Assembly (NCBI GenBank): GCA_043777675.1
Contig: JAYWHR010000031.1
Coordinates: forward strand, 70,172-134,171
Direction of reading: 5' to 3'
DNA from: JANMDU01 sp043777675
Lineage (GTDB): Bacteria > Pseudomonadota > Gammaproteobacteria > Burkholderiales > Burkholderiaceae_C
Length of the DNA stretch: 64,000 nucleotides
The translations under genes and the position numbers were made by a program. This document shows, one piece after another, positions 35,680 through 43,071 of the stretch (the stretch's first letter is position 1; every line of letters begins with the position of its first letter). The notes beneath the pieces were generated by a model. The model searched no databases and was not told where the DNA came from. It saw only the letters and a program-made list of their open reading frames with translations.

Positions 35680-35934
35680 ATGTCTCAAGTCACGATTTAT
35701 CTGGAAGATGATACTTTGTCAGCTGCCAAGAACGCTGCTGCGCGGGCGAAGATGTCACTCAGCGCGTGGATGGCTAAGCTCGTGAAAGAGCAAGTTCCTA
35801 CCCAGGATGCCAATGGCTACCCACTGGGCTTTTTTGAGCGAATCCAAGCCAATGCACATGCCTTCAAGGATTTTCCTTCACTGGACGCGATTCGCGCCAC
35901 TGAGGCATCTGAGTTGCCACGCGAAGCCATGTGA
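35680..35934 (+). CDS. VapB-like antitoxin, ribbon-helix-helix type
   Basis: An 84-residue protein whose N-terminus (QVTIYLEDDTLSAAKNAAAR, then MSLSAWMAKLVKEQ) fits a ribbon-helix-helix DNA-binding fold, with a C-terminal tail likely to bind the toxin. AAGGAAG lies 7 bases upstream. The AT-rich upstream region has a TATAAT at 35636-35641, a candidate -10 box. The toxin gene starts right at its stop codon (TGA then ATG). It is expected to neutralise the PIN toxin and repress its own promoter. Confidence 0.8.
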   Translation: MSQVTIYLEDDTLSAAKNAAARAKMSLSAWMAKLVKEQVPTQDANGYPLGFFERIQANAHAFKDFPSLDAIRATEASELPREAM

Positions 35935-36336
35935 ATGCGCGCAATGTATTTGCTTGATACCAACACGCTCATTTATTTTTTCACCCAGCGCGGACAAGTG
36001 GCAGAGCGCTTGCGCAGCACAAGCGCTCACTTGATCAAACTGGCCGCGCCTTCTTTGTTTGAGTTGGAATACGGTACCGCCAAATCAGCGCGCCCCGATC
36101 TACAACGCCAGCAAATCAATGATGTGCTGCGAGTGTATGAGACGCTGCCGCTCGACTACGCCGCCGCCAAAGCAGCCGGTGCACTGCGATATGCGCTCGA
36201 ATCCGTGGGCAAACCGATTGGAACGGTCGATCAGTTGATCGCTGGCATCGCTCTGGCCAATCAACTCACTGTAGTGACCCACAACACCAGCGAATTCAGC
36301 CGCGTGCCGGGTTTGCTGGTGGAAGATTGGTTTTGA
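35935..36336 (+). CDS. vapC: VapC-like toxin, PIN-domain ribonuclease
   Basis: A 133-residue PIN nuclease. Catalytic acidic residues appear in YLLDTNTLIYF, in the central PSLFELEYG, in IGTVDQLIAG and in the C-terminal HNTSEFSRVPGL. VapC toxins cleave specific RNAs such as initiator tRNA or 23S rRNA when not bound by the antitoxin. The ATG at 35935 abuts the antitoxin stop; an internal ATG at 35944 (MYLLDTN) is an alternative start. It is transcribed with the preceding antitoxin gene. Confidence 0.88.
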   Translation: MRAMYLLDTNTLIYFFTQRGQVAERLRSTSAHLIKLAAPSLFELEYGTAKSARPDLQRQQINDVLRVYETLPLDYAAAKAAGALRYALESVGKPIGTVDQLIAGIALANQLTVVTHNTSEFSRVPGLLVEDWF

Positions 36337-36339
36337 AAG

Positions 36340-36398
36340 AAAATCGGGCTGTCGCCTTCATAAAATATACGCATACTGCTATTAAATTCATAGTGATC
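36340..36398 (-). repeat. GCCGGC element (intergenic, before serB)
   Basis: On the minus strand it reads CACTATGAATTTAATAGCAG, TATGCGTATATTTTATG, then AAGGCGACAGCCCGATTTT. The GCCGGC core is changed. It starts just after the vapC stop and ends 5 bases before serB, so it occupies the serB leader. Confidence 0.7.
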
Positions 36399-36403
36399 GA
36401 TTC

Positions 36404-37126
36404 ATGACTCCTCAAGAAATTTCTCCCGGCCTGATTATCCAAGGCTTTGTGCCGCCTTTGAGACTCAGTGATTTCAAGCTCGCTGCGTTTGATATGGATT
36501 CCACGCTGATCAACATTGAATGCGTGGATGAAATTGCGGATGCTGCTGGCCGCAAAGAAGAGGTGGCGGCAATCACTGAGGCTGCCATGCGTGGTGAGAT
36601 CACGGATTACAAAGATTCGCTGCGCCGCAGAGTTGCCTTGCTCGCGGGTGTGCCGGTGAGTGCGATGGAGGAGGTGTACGCACAGCGCTTGCAACTCAAT
36701 CCGGGTGCTTCCGAATTGACCGCGGCTTTAAAAGCGGCGGGCTGCAAACTGCTGCTCGTCTCGGGTGGCTTTACATTTTTCACGGATCGCATTCGCGACC
36801 GGTTGCAGATGGATTTCGCGCGCTCGAATGTGTTGGAAGTGCAAGGCGGCAAACTCACCGGGCGCATGGTCGATCAAGCTTGGGGCGATATCTGCGATGG
36901 CGAGGAAAAGCGCAAGATGCTGCTTTCGACCTGCGCAGATTTGGGCATCTCGCCAAAGCAGGCGATGGCTGTAGGGGATGGGGCGAATGATTTACCGATG
37001 ATGCTCGCCTGCTCGCAAGCTGGGGGCTTATCTGTGGCTTTTCATGCGAAGCCAAAAGTGCGTGAGCAAGCAATGGTGGTGATTCATTCTGGCGGCTTGG
37101 ATCGGGTGTTGATATTACTCGCTTAA
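36404..37126 (+). CDS. serB: Phosphoserine phosphatase SerB
   Basis: A 240-residue HAD-superfamily phosphatase, the last step of serine synthesis. The nucleophile motif AFDMDSTLINIECVDEIAD, motif II VSGGFTFF and motif III/IV VGDGANDLPMM are intact. It lacks the N-terminal ACT-type regulatory domain of longer bacterial SerB proteins. It is flanked on both sides by GCCGGC elements, the upstream one forming its leader. Confidence 0.93.
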   Translation: MTPQEISPGLIIQGFVPPLRLSDFKLAAFDMDSTLINIECVDEIADAAGRKEEVAAITEAAMRGEITDYKDSLRRRVALLAGVPVSAMEEVYAQRLQLNPGASELTAALKAAGCKLLLVSGGFTFFTDRIRDRLQMDFARSNVLEVQGGKLTGRMVDQAWGDICDGEEKRKMLLSTCADLGISPKQAMAVGDGANDLPMMLACSQAGGLSVAFHAKPKVREQAMVVIHSGGLDRVLILLA

Positions 37127-37184
37127 TGCTATCAATTAGTGAGCATTCCGCGCATATTTCATGCCGGCTAACGGCTTAAAATGT
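37127..37184 (+). repeat. GCCGGC element (intergenic, after serB)
   Basis: Reads ATGCTATCAATTAGTGAGCA, TTCCGCGCATATTTC, then ATGCCGGCTAACGGC. It starts directly at the serB stop codon and ends before the nudB stop. Confidence 0.82.
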
Positions 37185-37191
37185 TTGAAAA

Positions 37192-37659
37192 TTAAGCTAG
37201 AAGTTGAGAAAGACGGTTTATTGCAGCTTCATTGGATGCAGAGCTGACTTTGAGCGCGGCTTCAGCCCATGGAAGCCAAATTTGATTCACATGCTCATCT
37301 GGCGCAAGCTGCACTTTTGTTGGCTGCAGCACACTCAAACCAAACACCCGCTCAGTATTTCGCGTGATGCCAGGGGCGTAGCGGTGCAAGTAATGCGGCC
37401 AAATGTCGTAGGTGTTTTCCAAATGCCAATCCGTGAGTTGGTGGCCATCCGCACGCGCATCTAATCCTGTTTCTTCCCATACCTCACGCGCAGCGCATTC
37501 TGCAAAAGATTCGCACTCGTGGTCTAGGCTGCCGGTGACTGATTGCCACACACCGCTGCCCTGCCCTTGTGCATTCACCCGTTCAATCAGCAGCACCTGC
37601 CCGGCAAGCGTGTAGATCACGACCAATACAGAGCTGGGGATTTTGTAGGGCATACGCAC
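37192..37659 (-). CDS. nudB: Dihydroneopterin triphosphate diphosphatase NudB
   Basis: A 155-residue Nudix hydrolase that removes pyrophosphate from dihydroneopterin triphosphate in folate synthesis. The Nudix box is GSLDHECESFAECAAREVWE followed by ETG, and the NudB-type HRYAPGITRNTERVFGL is present. The start MRMPYKIPSSVLVVIYT matches the family. It is convergent with serB. Confidence 0.9.
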   Translation of the reverse strand: MRMPYKIPSSVLVVIYTLAGQVLLIERVNAQGQGSGVWQSVTGSLDHECESFAECAAREVWEETGLDARADGHQLTDWHLENTYDIWPHYLHRYAPGITRNTERVFGLSVLQPTKVQLAPDEHVNQIWLPWAEAALKVSSASNEAAINRLSQLLA

Positions 37660-37743
37660 GCTAAGTAAATAGGTAAGATTTCAACACAACTGGTTACAGC
37701 GCGGTATTGGGTAATTCAGGTATTTAGTTCGTACAATTTATTT

Positions 37744-39315
37744 ATGAAAATACTTCAAATACACCTTGCAGCAACAGCCATCAAGCGAAGCCTTGCAGTG
37801 ATGTTACTAGCCTTTGTCGCAGCATGTGGTGGCGGCGGCGGTGGGGGAAGTGGGGGAGGTGCATCAACTGCTCTGCCAGATAGCGGTGGGCCGATCACAA
37901 ACACTTTATCCGTGGATCCCAGCAATGCCAATCTCTGCGCAGCGCCTCGTCCAAGCACCGCAGATCAACTTGGCTTGCTGGATAACGAAAAGACTTGGGT
38001 GCGCTCTTTGATGGATAAAACCTATCTTTGGTATCGCGACATACCCAATCCAAATCCAGCGGCCTACACTGCTGCGGCTTACAGCAACAGTAACTATCAA
38101 GCCCTCAATGCCTATTTCCAAGCTCTGAAAACGCCACTTTTCACCAGCTCGGGCAAGCGCGTGGATGAATTCAGCTTCACGCTGCCCACGGCTCAACTCA
38201 CCAATCAGCAAGCGGGTATCACTTCCGGCTACGGTATTCGCCTTGCTGTGATCAGCAGTACGCCGCCTCGCGATATTCGCGTGCTTTACGTAGAAACTGG
38301 CTCACCAGCGGCAATCGCTGGCATATCGCGCGGCGATCAAATTACCTCGATTGATAGTGTGAGTATCAATGCCACTACAACCTCTGATATTGCCACCTTG
38401 AATAACGGCATCTTCCCAATAGTGAGCAGTAAAACCACACTATTCGGCCTGCAAACAGCCGGCGCCGCCACACCCCGCAATGTGACAGTGACTTCCTCGC
38501 AAACTATCACCGTCACGCCAGTTGCACTCACCAAGACATTCACGGCTGGTACACAAACTGTGGGCTATTTGGTGCTGAATTCTTTCAGCATCAACAGCGC
38601 CGAGCAGCAATTAGCAAGCGCTGTGACGCAGCTTAAAGCAGCAAATATCAATGAACTGGTGCTGGATTTACGCTACAACGGTGGCGGCTATCTTGATATC
38701 TCCAACCAACTCGCTTGGATGATTGGTGACAGTACGTTGTCTGGCAAAGTTTATGAGCGCACTGTGTGCAACGACAAAAATCCTTTTTCAATATGCAATA
38801 GCTCAGATCTGTTTCAGCAAACCAGTACGGGCTTTTCGCTCCCCGCCGGCCAAGTCCTACCGCAATTGGGAATGAAACGTGTCTTCGTGCTCACATCGGC
38901 CAGCACATGCTCTGCCAGCGAATCAGTGATTAACGGGCTGGCGCCTTTCATGCAAGTGATTCGTATCGGCAACACCACTTGCGGCAAGCCTTATGGATTT
39001 TTCTACCTCAGCAATTGCGGCACATCGTATGCTGCCATGCAATTCAAAGGCGCTAACGCTGTGGGCTTCGGCGATTACGCCGATGGATTCACACCCACCT
39101 GCAAAGTGGCAGACGATCTGAGCAAGCAAAGAGGCGATGCCAGCGAAAGTATGCTGTCGGCCGCACTAGGCTACGTGCAAAGCGGCGCCTGCCCTGCGCC
39201 TGTATCACCCAAAACTATCGCTTTGCAAAAAGCCAATGGGTCGGATGATTCGGGCAATTTCCAAGTCGTGCGCAGCGCGCTGGAAGAGCAACGTTGGTAC
39301 AGGGTACGACCATGA
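37744..39315 (+). CDS. S41 family peptidase with PDZ domain, lipoprotein
   Basis: A 523-residue envelope protease related to C-terminal processing peptidases. It has a signal peptide with lipobox (LAFVAAC) followed by a Gly-rich linker. A PDZ-like domain (about 160-240, DIRVLYVETGSPAAIAGISR) precedes the S41 core, which has LDLRYNGGGYLD and the probable nucleophile serine in STCSASESVINGL. The usual Ser-Lys dyad lysine is not certain by eye. Several Cys pairs (CNDKNPFSIC, TTCGKP, SNCGTS) suggest disulfides. The next lipoprotein gene overlaps its stop (ATGA), so the two are coupled. Confidence 0.85.
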   Translation: MKILQIHLAATAIKRSLAVMLLAFVAACGGGGGGGSGGGASTALPDSGGPITNTLSVDPSNANLCAAPRPSTADQLGLLDNEKTWVRSLMDKTYLWYRDIPNPNPAAYTAAAYSNSNYQALNAYFQALKTPLFTSSGKRVDEFSFTLPTAQLTNQQAGITSGYGIRLAVISSTPPRDIRVLYVETGSPAAIAGISRGDQITSIDSVSINATTTSDIATLNNGIFPIVSSKTTLFGLQTAGAATPRNVTVTSSQTITVTPVALTKTFTAGTQTVGYLVLNSFSINSAEQQLASAVTQLKAANINELVLDLRYNGGGYLDISNQLAWMIGDSTLSGKVYERTVCNDKNPFSICNSSDLFQQTSTGFSLPAGQVLPQLGMKRVFVLTSASTCSASESVINGLAPFMQVIRIGNTTCGKPYGFFYLSNCGTSYAAMQFKGANAVGFGDYADGFTPTCKVADDLSKQRGDASESMLSAALGYVQSGACPAPVSPKTIALQKANGSDDSGNFQVVRSALEEQRWYRVRP

Positions 39316-39707
39316 GACGCAAGTATCCATTAAGCGCCCTCGCCGCGCTCTTCGCCATCTCCGCTGTTTTAATGGGTTGCCAGCACCAGCCCCCTTTGTC
39401 TGAACCAGCGCTCTTGGTCGTCGGTGCATCGCATGCATCGTGTTTGCAGCAAATAGAAAAAATCATGGCGCGCGATCTTGGTGGGCCCGTTGAATTGACG
39501 AACGCCGCCTTTGCCAAGAGCGATCGTTTGCCTATAGGCCCCGCAGAAATACTGGATGCGCAAGGCCGGCTTTTGCAAGGCCGCCAGCGTGGGCAGCCCG
39601 AGGGCTATCGCCTCAGCAAAAATCAAAATGTCTGCCAGTTGGAGCGCGACAACCATGTTGGCAAGAGTGCCCTGAGTGCCTGCCAATGTCGAGTCATGCG
39701 GCCTTGA
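39312..39707 (+). CDS. Small hypothetical lipoprotein
   Basis: A 131-residue protein with a signal peptide and lipobox (AVLMGC). I do not recognise the mature domain, which contains four cysteines (in HASCLQQ, NVCQLE and ACQCRV) and may be disulfide-linked. The start at 39312 overlaps the S41 peptidase stop as ATGA, which indicates translational coupling and a possible joint role in the envelope. Confidence 0.6.
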   Translation: MRRKYPLSALAALFAISAVLMGCQHQPPLSEPALLVVGASHASCLQQIEKIMARDLGGPVELTNAAFAKSDRLPIGPAEILDAQGRLLQGRQRGQPEGYRLSKNQNVCQLERDNHVGKSALSACQCRVMRP

Positions 39708-39747
39708 TTGCGCTTGATCTTGCCTTGTTTGTCGGCACAATGGCAAG

Positions 39748-40572
39748 ATGGATTTAGAAAAAGAATATTCGCCCAGTTCTGCAATCGGTGGTCAATATCA
39801 GCCGTTTATTCAAGCGTATATCGACAGCAGCAGGCAAGCTCAAGCCCGAGTCAAGTACATCAAAAATGTGCGCTATGGTGATGCACAACGGGCTTTGATC
39901 GATTATTTTCCTGCACCTAAAAGCACGAATAACAAAGCGCCTGGGCTGCTCGTCTTTATCCACGGCGGTTATTGGCAAGAGCTCTCTAAAAACGAATCAG
40001 CCTTCCTTGCTCCCGCTTGGCATGCAGCAGGCTTTGCACATGCGGTGGTGGGCTATACACTGGCGCCCGAAGCTAAGCTAGCCGACATCGTGGCGCAATG
40101 CCGCGCAGCCATTCATTTTTTGCGCAACGACTCTGCACAGTTTGGCCATGATCCACAACGCATCGTGGTCGCTGGCAGCTCAGCGGGTGGCTATCTTGCG
40201 GCAGCTTGCGCGGCGGATGCTTCGCTCGGCTTGGCTGGCATCGTGCCGATTTCAGGAATTTTTGATCTGCGGCCATTGCTCAGCACATCCATCAACCTTG
40301 CTTTGAGCATGACAGAAGATGAAGCTGCAGATCTCTCCAACATCCCTCAAACAGTCACGCGCACGCCCTCAGTCATTGCATGGGGAGAGATCGAAACCCA
40401 AGCATTCAAACAACAAAGCCAAACCTTCGCCTCGCATTTGAGAAGTAGCGGACAGCACTGCCAAACGCTGGAAATACCGCAGCGCAATCATTTTGATGTG
40501 GTGCATGAATTAGGCGACGCAACGTCGCCTTTGTTCAAGGCTGCCATCAAACTTTTTGATCGTAGCGCTTAG
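39748..40572 (+). CDS. Alpha/beta hydrolase, kynurenine formamidase-like
   Basis: A 274-residue serine hydrolase with the HGGYWQE oxyanion motif and nucleophile elbow VAGSSAGGYLAA, and a C-terminal histidine in RNHFDVVHEL. The HGGxW pattern and length fit the arylformamidase-like branch (BD-FAE) of carboxylesterases. No kyn genes are nearby, so the formamidase role is only suggested. It precedes the TauE-type permease gene by 10 bases in the same orientation and may be co-transcribed with it. Confidence 0.8.
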   Translation: MDLEKEYSPSSAIGGQYQPFIQAYIDSSRQAQARVKYIKNVRYGDAQRALIDYFPAPKSTNNKAPGLLVFIHGGYWQELSKNESAFLAPAWHAAGFAHAVVGYTLAPEAKLADIVAQCRAAIHFLRNDSAQFGHDPQRIVVAGSSAGGYLAAACAADASLGLAGIVPISGIFDLRPLLSTSINLALSMTEDEAADLSNIPQTVTRTPSVIAWGEIETQAFKQQSQTFASHLRSSGQHCQTLEIPQRNHFDVVHELGDATSPLFKAAIKLFDRSA

Positions 40573-40582
40573 ACTCAGGCGC

Positions 40583-41356
40583 ATGCCCTCCCTCCAAGAA
40601 TTTCAATGGCTCGCCTTCGGAGCGAGCGTTGGTTTGCTGATTTACCTCTCTGGCGTGGGCGCGGGCGTGATCGTGGTGCCAGTGATGGTCACTGTGTTTG
40701 GTGCGCCAGTGGCCACGGCTGTGGGTACAGCAAGTTTGTTTTCAGTGGCCTGCAAAATTGCGGCAGGGCTGTCGCATATTCAGCAGCGCAATGTATCGCG
40801 TCGCTTGCTGAAGGCTTTTTTGCCAGCAAGCGTGGTGGCCTGCCTTTGGCTGGCTGCGCTAGTCAGCCTCGTATTACCCAATGTGTGGCCTGAGGGCAAG
40901 CTGCAAGTGGAATTATTGTTAAAACTACTGGTGATTGCCGTGGGTGGCTTAGCCGTTGCTTCGATGTATGTACCTCAAGTGAAGCTTTATCTCATGCGCG
41001 TGGCGTTACGCAGCACAGCGTTGGCCACAGGGGCGCTCGTGGGCGCAACAGGCACTGGCGGCGGCGTCTTGGTGGTGCCCGCGCTGATGGCTGAAGGCAG
41101 CGAAACCACGCAACGCATCATTGGCACATCGCTCATCATCGGTTTGATTTTGTCGTGTGTGACGGCACTTTTCTATGGCGCAGCAGGCAGCTTGAATGTG
41201 CGGATGGCTCTGTGGATGACAGCAGGATCTGTGCTGGCTATGCCCTTGGCTCGCTATGCGTTTACAAAAGTGTCTGCGCAAGCGCTCACGCATTTGGTGG
41301 CTGGCTTGGCAACTTTGGCGTTGGTGATGATGACAGCTTCGCTCTTCGCAACTTAA
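40583..41356 (+). CDS. Sulfite exporter TauE/SafE family permease
   Basis: A 257-residue membrane protein with about eight helices. Motifs are LIYLSGVGAGVIVVPVMVTV with AVGTASLFSVACKI in the first half and GATGTGGGVLVVPALMAEG with IIGTSLIIGLILS in the second, the internal repeat typical of the family. The ATG at 40583 is chosen; a start at 40556 would overlap the preceding hydrolase gene and add a charged tail. The substrate is unknown. This is the second TauE-type permease in the window and is not close in sequence to the one at 29.4 kb. Confidence 0.86.
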   Translation: MPSLQEFQWLAFGASVGLLIYLSGVGAGVIVVPVMVTVFGAPVATAVGTASLFSVACKIAAGLSHIQQRNVSRRLLKAFLPASVVACLWLAALVSLVLPNVWPEGKLQVELLLKLLVIAVGGLAVASMYVPQVKLYLMRVALRSTALATGALVGATGTGGGVLVVPALMAEGSETTQRIIGTSLIIGLILSCVTALFYGAAGSLNVRMALWMTAGSVLAMPLARYAFTKVSAQALTHLVAGLATLALVMMTASLFAT

Positions 41357-41403
41357 TCACCACTTGATTTCGAAAATATTCACGCATCATCCATCTCCTC
41401 TTT

Positions 41404-42573
41404 CTACGCGATTGACAGCAGCCCGCGCTTGGCCAGATCTCGCATAAGAGCGCGAGAGCCATATTCCCAAGGCGCAATCTTGTCGCAAGTGTTCACCGTA
41501 TTCGTGAGCGCACCCAAGCGAGGGCTGCTGACTGTGACGACATCTCCAACAGCATGCGTGAAGCCCTGCCCTGCAGCGAAGCGATCTTTCGTTGGCGCAA
41601 ACATCGTGCCGCAAAACAGCATGAAACCATCGGGGTATTGGTGATTCGCGTTGATGGTTTGCGCCACCAAATCCAGCGGATCCCGGCTGATCTGACTCAT
41701 AGAGCTTGAGCCCTCCATCACAAAACCATCTTGACCAGTCACGTTGAGTGCAATCTCGCATTGGCGCACATCATCCATACTGAAATACGCATCAAAGAGG
41801 CGAATGAAAGGCCCGATCGCACAGGATGCATTGTTATCTTTTGCCTTGCCCAGCAGCAGGGCGCTGCGGCCTTCTATATCGCGCAAATTCACATCATTGC
41901 CCAAGGCCACGCCCTGCACTTTGCCCTGCGGTGAGACAGCCAATACCACCTCTGGCTCGGGGTTGTTCCAATGGCTGATTGGATGAATGCCAATTTGCGC
42001 ACCATAACCCACTGCGCTCATCGCTTGAGATTTCGTAAACACTTCGGCATCTTTGCCAATACCCACTTCCAGATACTGGCTCCACAAACCCATCTCCATC
42101 AGCAGAGCCTTCACCTCCAGGGCTTGTTGTGAGCCAGGCACGATGGCTCGAAGGTTATCGCCAATCACTTTTGATACCTTCTCTCGTACGGCCAAGGCGC
42201 GAGTTGCATCACCCCGCGCCTGCTCTTCAATCACACGCTCGAGCATGCTAGCCACAAAGGTCACGCCCGCTGCTTTGATAGGCTGCAAATCGCATGGCGC
42301 GAGCAAATAAGGCCGGGCAAGATCAGGGCTGGCCAGTGCGCTGTTGGCTAATACGCTAAGCATATTCGCCACTTGCCGCAGTTGGCCACGAGCCGCTTCA
42401 ATGGCTGCTGCTGGATCATCCATCGCCAGCAAATCGGCGCTTGTGGGCGCAATGCTGCTGAGGTCATACAAGCCATCAGGTGTGGCCAATGCGAGCACTG
42501 CACCAAGGCCAGGCAGCTGAACCCGCGCTACCAAAAGTGCGCTCTGAGCATCTTGTGGAAAAACAGTATTCAT
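41404..42573 (-). CDS. Fumarylacetoacetate hydrolase family protein
   Basis: A 389-residue FAH-fold enzyme. Metal-binding acidic residues are visible in NPEPEVVLAVSP and in GVALGNDVNLRDIEGRSALL, and the active-site lysine region in LGKAKDNNASCAIGPFIRL. FAH-family enzymes cleave or decarboxylate 2-keto acids in sugar-acid or aromatic catabolism; the substrate is unknown. The ATG at 42573 is preferred to 42585 because GGAGG is then spaced 6 bases away. The neighbours do not define a pathway. Confidence 0.85.
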   Translation of the reverse strand: MNTVFPQDAQSALLVARVQLPGLGAVLALATPDGLYDLSSIAPTSADLLAMDDPAAAIEAARGQLRQVANMLSVLANSALASPDLARPYLLAPCDLQPIKAAGVTFVASMLERVIEEQARGDATRALAVREKVSKVIGDNLRAIVPGSQQALEVKALLMEMGLWSQYLEVGIGKDAEVFTKSQAMSAVGYGAQIGIHPISHWNNPEPEVVLAVSPQGKVQGVALGNDVNLRDIEGRSALLLGKAKDNNASCAIGPFIRLFDAYFSMDDVRQCEIALNVTGQDGFVMEGSSSMSQISRDPLDLVAQTINANHQYPDGFMLFCGTMFAPTKDRFAAGQGFTHAVGDVVTVSSPRLGALTNTVNTCDKIAPWEYGSRALMRDLAKRGLLSIA

Positions 42574-42606
42574 CGCATCCTCCATCGGTTGAATAAAAAG
42601 CAGAAT

Positions 42607-43059
42607 TTACCAGCCTGCGCGTCGCAGCAAAAAATTTTGCTCAAGTGTTGTGTCCACCAATCGCCGCGTACCTGTGATCGCTTTTCCGCAGCTGCCTTCT
42701 TGAACACGGCCTTTCCAGAGCGCGATGATGTCTTTGCCATTGTTGCTCTCTTCCAGATCAAGCATGCCTGCTTCGATATCGCCGAATATTTCGTGGCCAA
42801 TCGTGTCTTGTAGAAAATTACCAGCGAGCGATTCGGCGAATTCTGGATTGCGCTCAAGCGTGAGGCGCGTGGTGTTTGCAGCGCCCACACCGTTTGGCAG
42901 CTCTAGCGTCCAAGCGCCGAAAAGGTCGGTATTGATCAGGTCTTTGGCATCAGGGCAGTTTGCAGCCGTTTTTGTATCGTTTTTAGGCTCGTTTTGGCCA
43001 ATAGCCGGCATAAAACCTGCGCAGAGTGCTATTGAAATAATAGTGAATCGAATGCGCAT
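42607..43059 (-). CDS. Exported hypothetical protein; signal peptide encoded by a repeat
   Basis: A 150-residue protein of unknown function with a predicted cleaved signal peptide (n-region MRIR, h-region TIISIALCAGFMPA, likely cleavage near AIG-Q). The mature part (LFGAWTLELPNGVGAANTTRL, HEIFGDIEAGMLDLEE, GKAITGTRRL) looks beta-rich. Almost the whole signal peptide is encoded by a GCCGGC element (42993-43050). The gene lies 12 bases downstream of rep on the same strand. Either the element was captured as an export signal or the gene start is mis-set; the mature part alone has no obvious alternative start. Confidence 0.6.
   Translation of the reverse strand: MRIRFTIISIALCAGFMPAIGQNEPKNDTKTAANCPDAKDLINTDLFGAWTLELPNGVGAANTTRLTLERNPEFAESLAGNFLQDTIGHEIFGDIEAGMLDLEESNNGKDIIALWKGRVQEGSCGKAITGTRRLVDTTLEQNFLLRRAGW
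42993..43050 (-). repeat. GCCGGC element forming a signal peptide coding region
   Basis: On the minus strand it reads CACTATTATTTCAATAGCA, CTCTGCGCAGG, then TTTTATGCCGGCTATTGGCC. This is one of the best matches to the consensus and encodes IISIALCAGFMPAIGQ. Confidence 0.85.
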
Positions 43060-43071
43060 GATGAAACCTCA

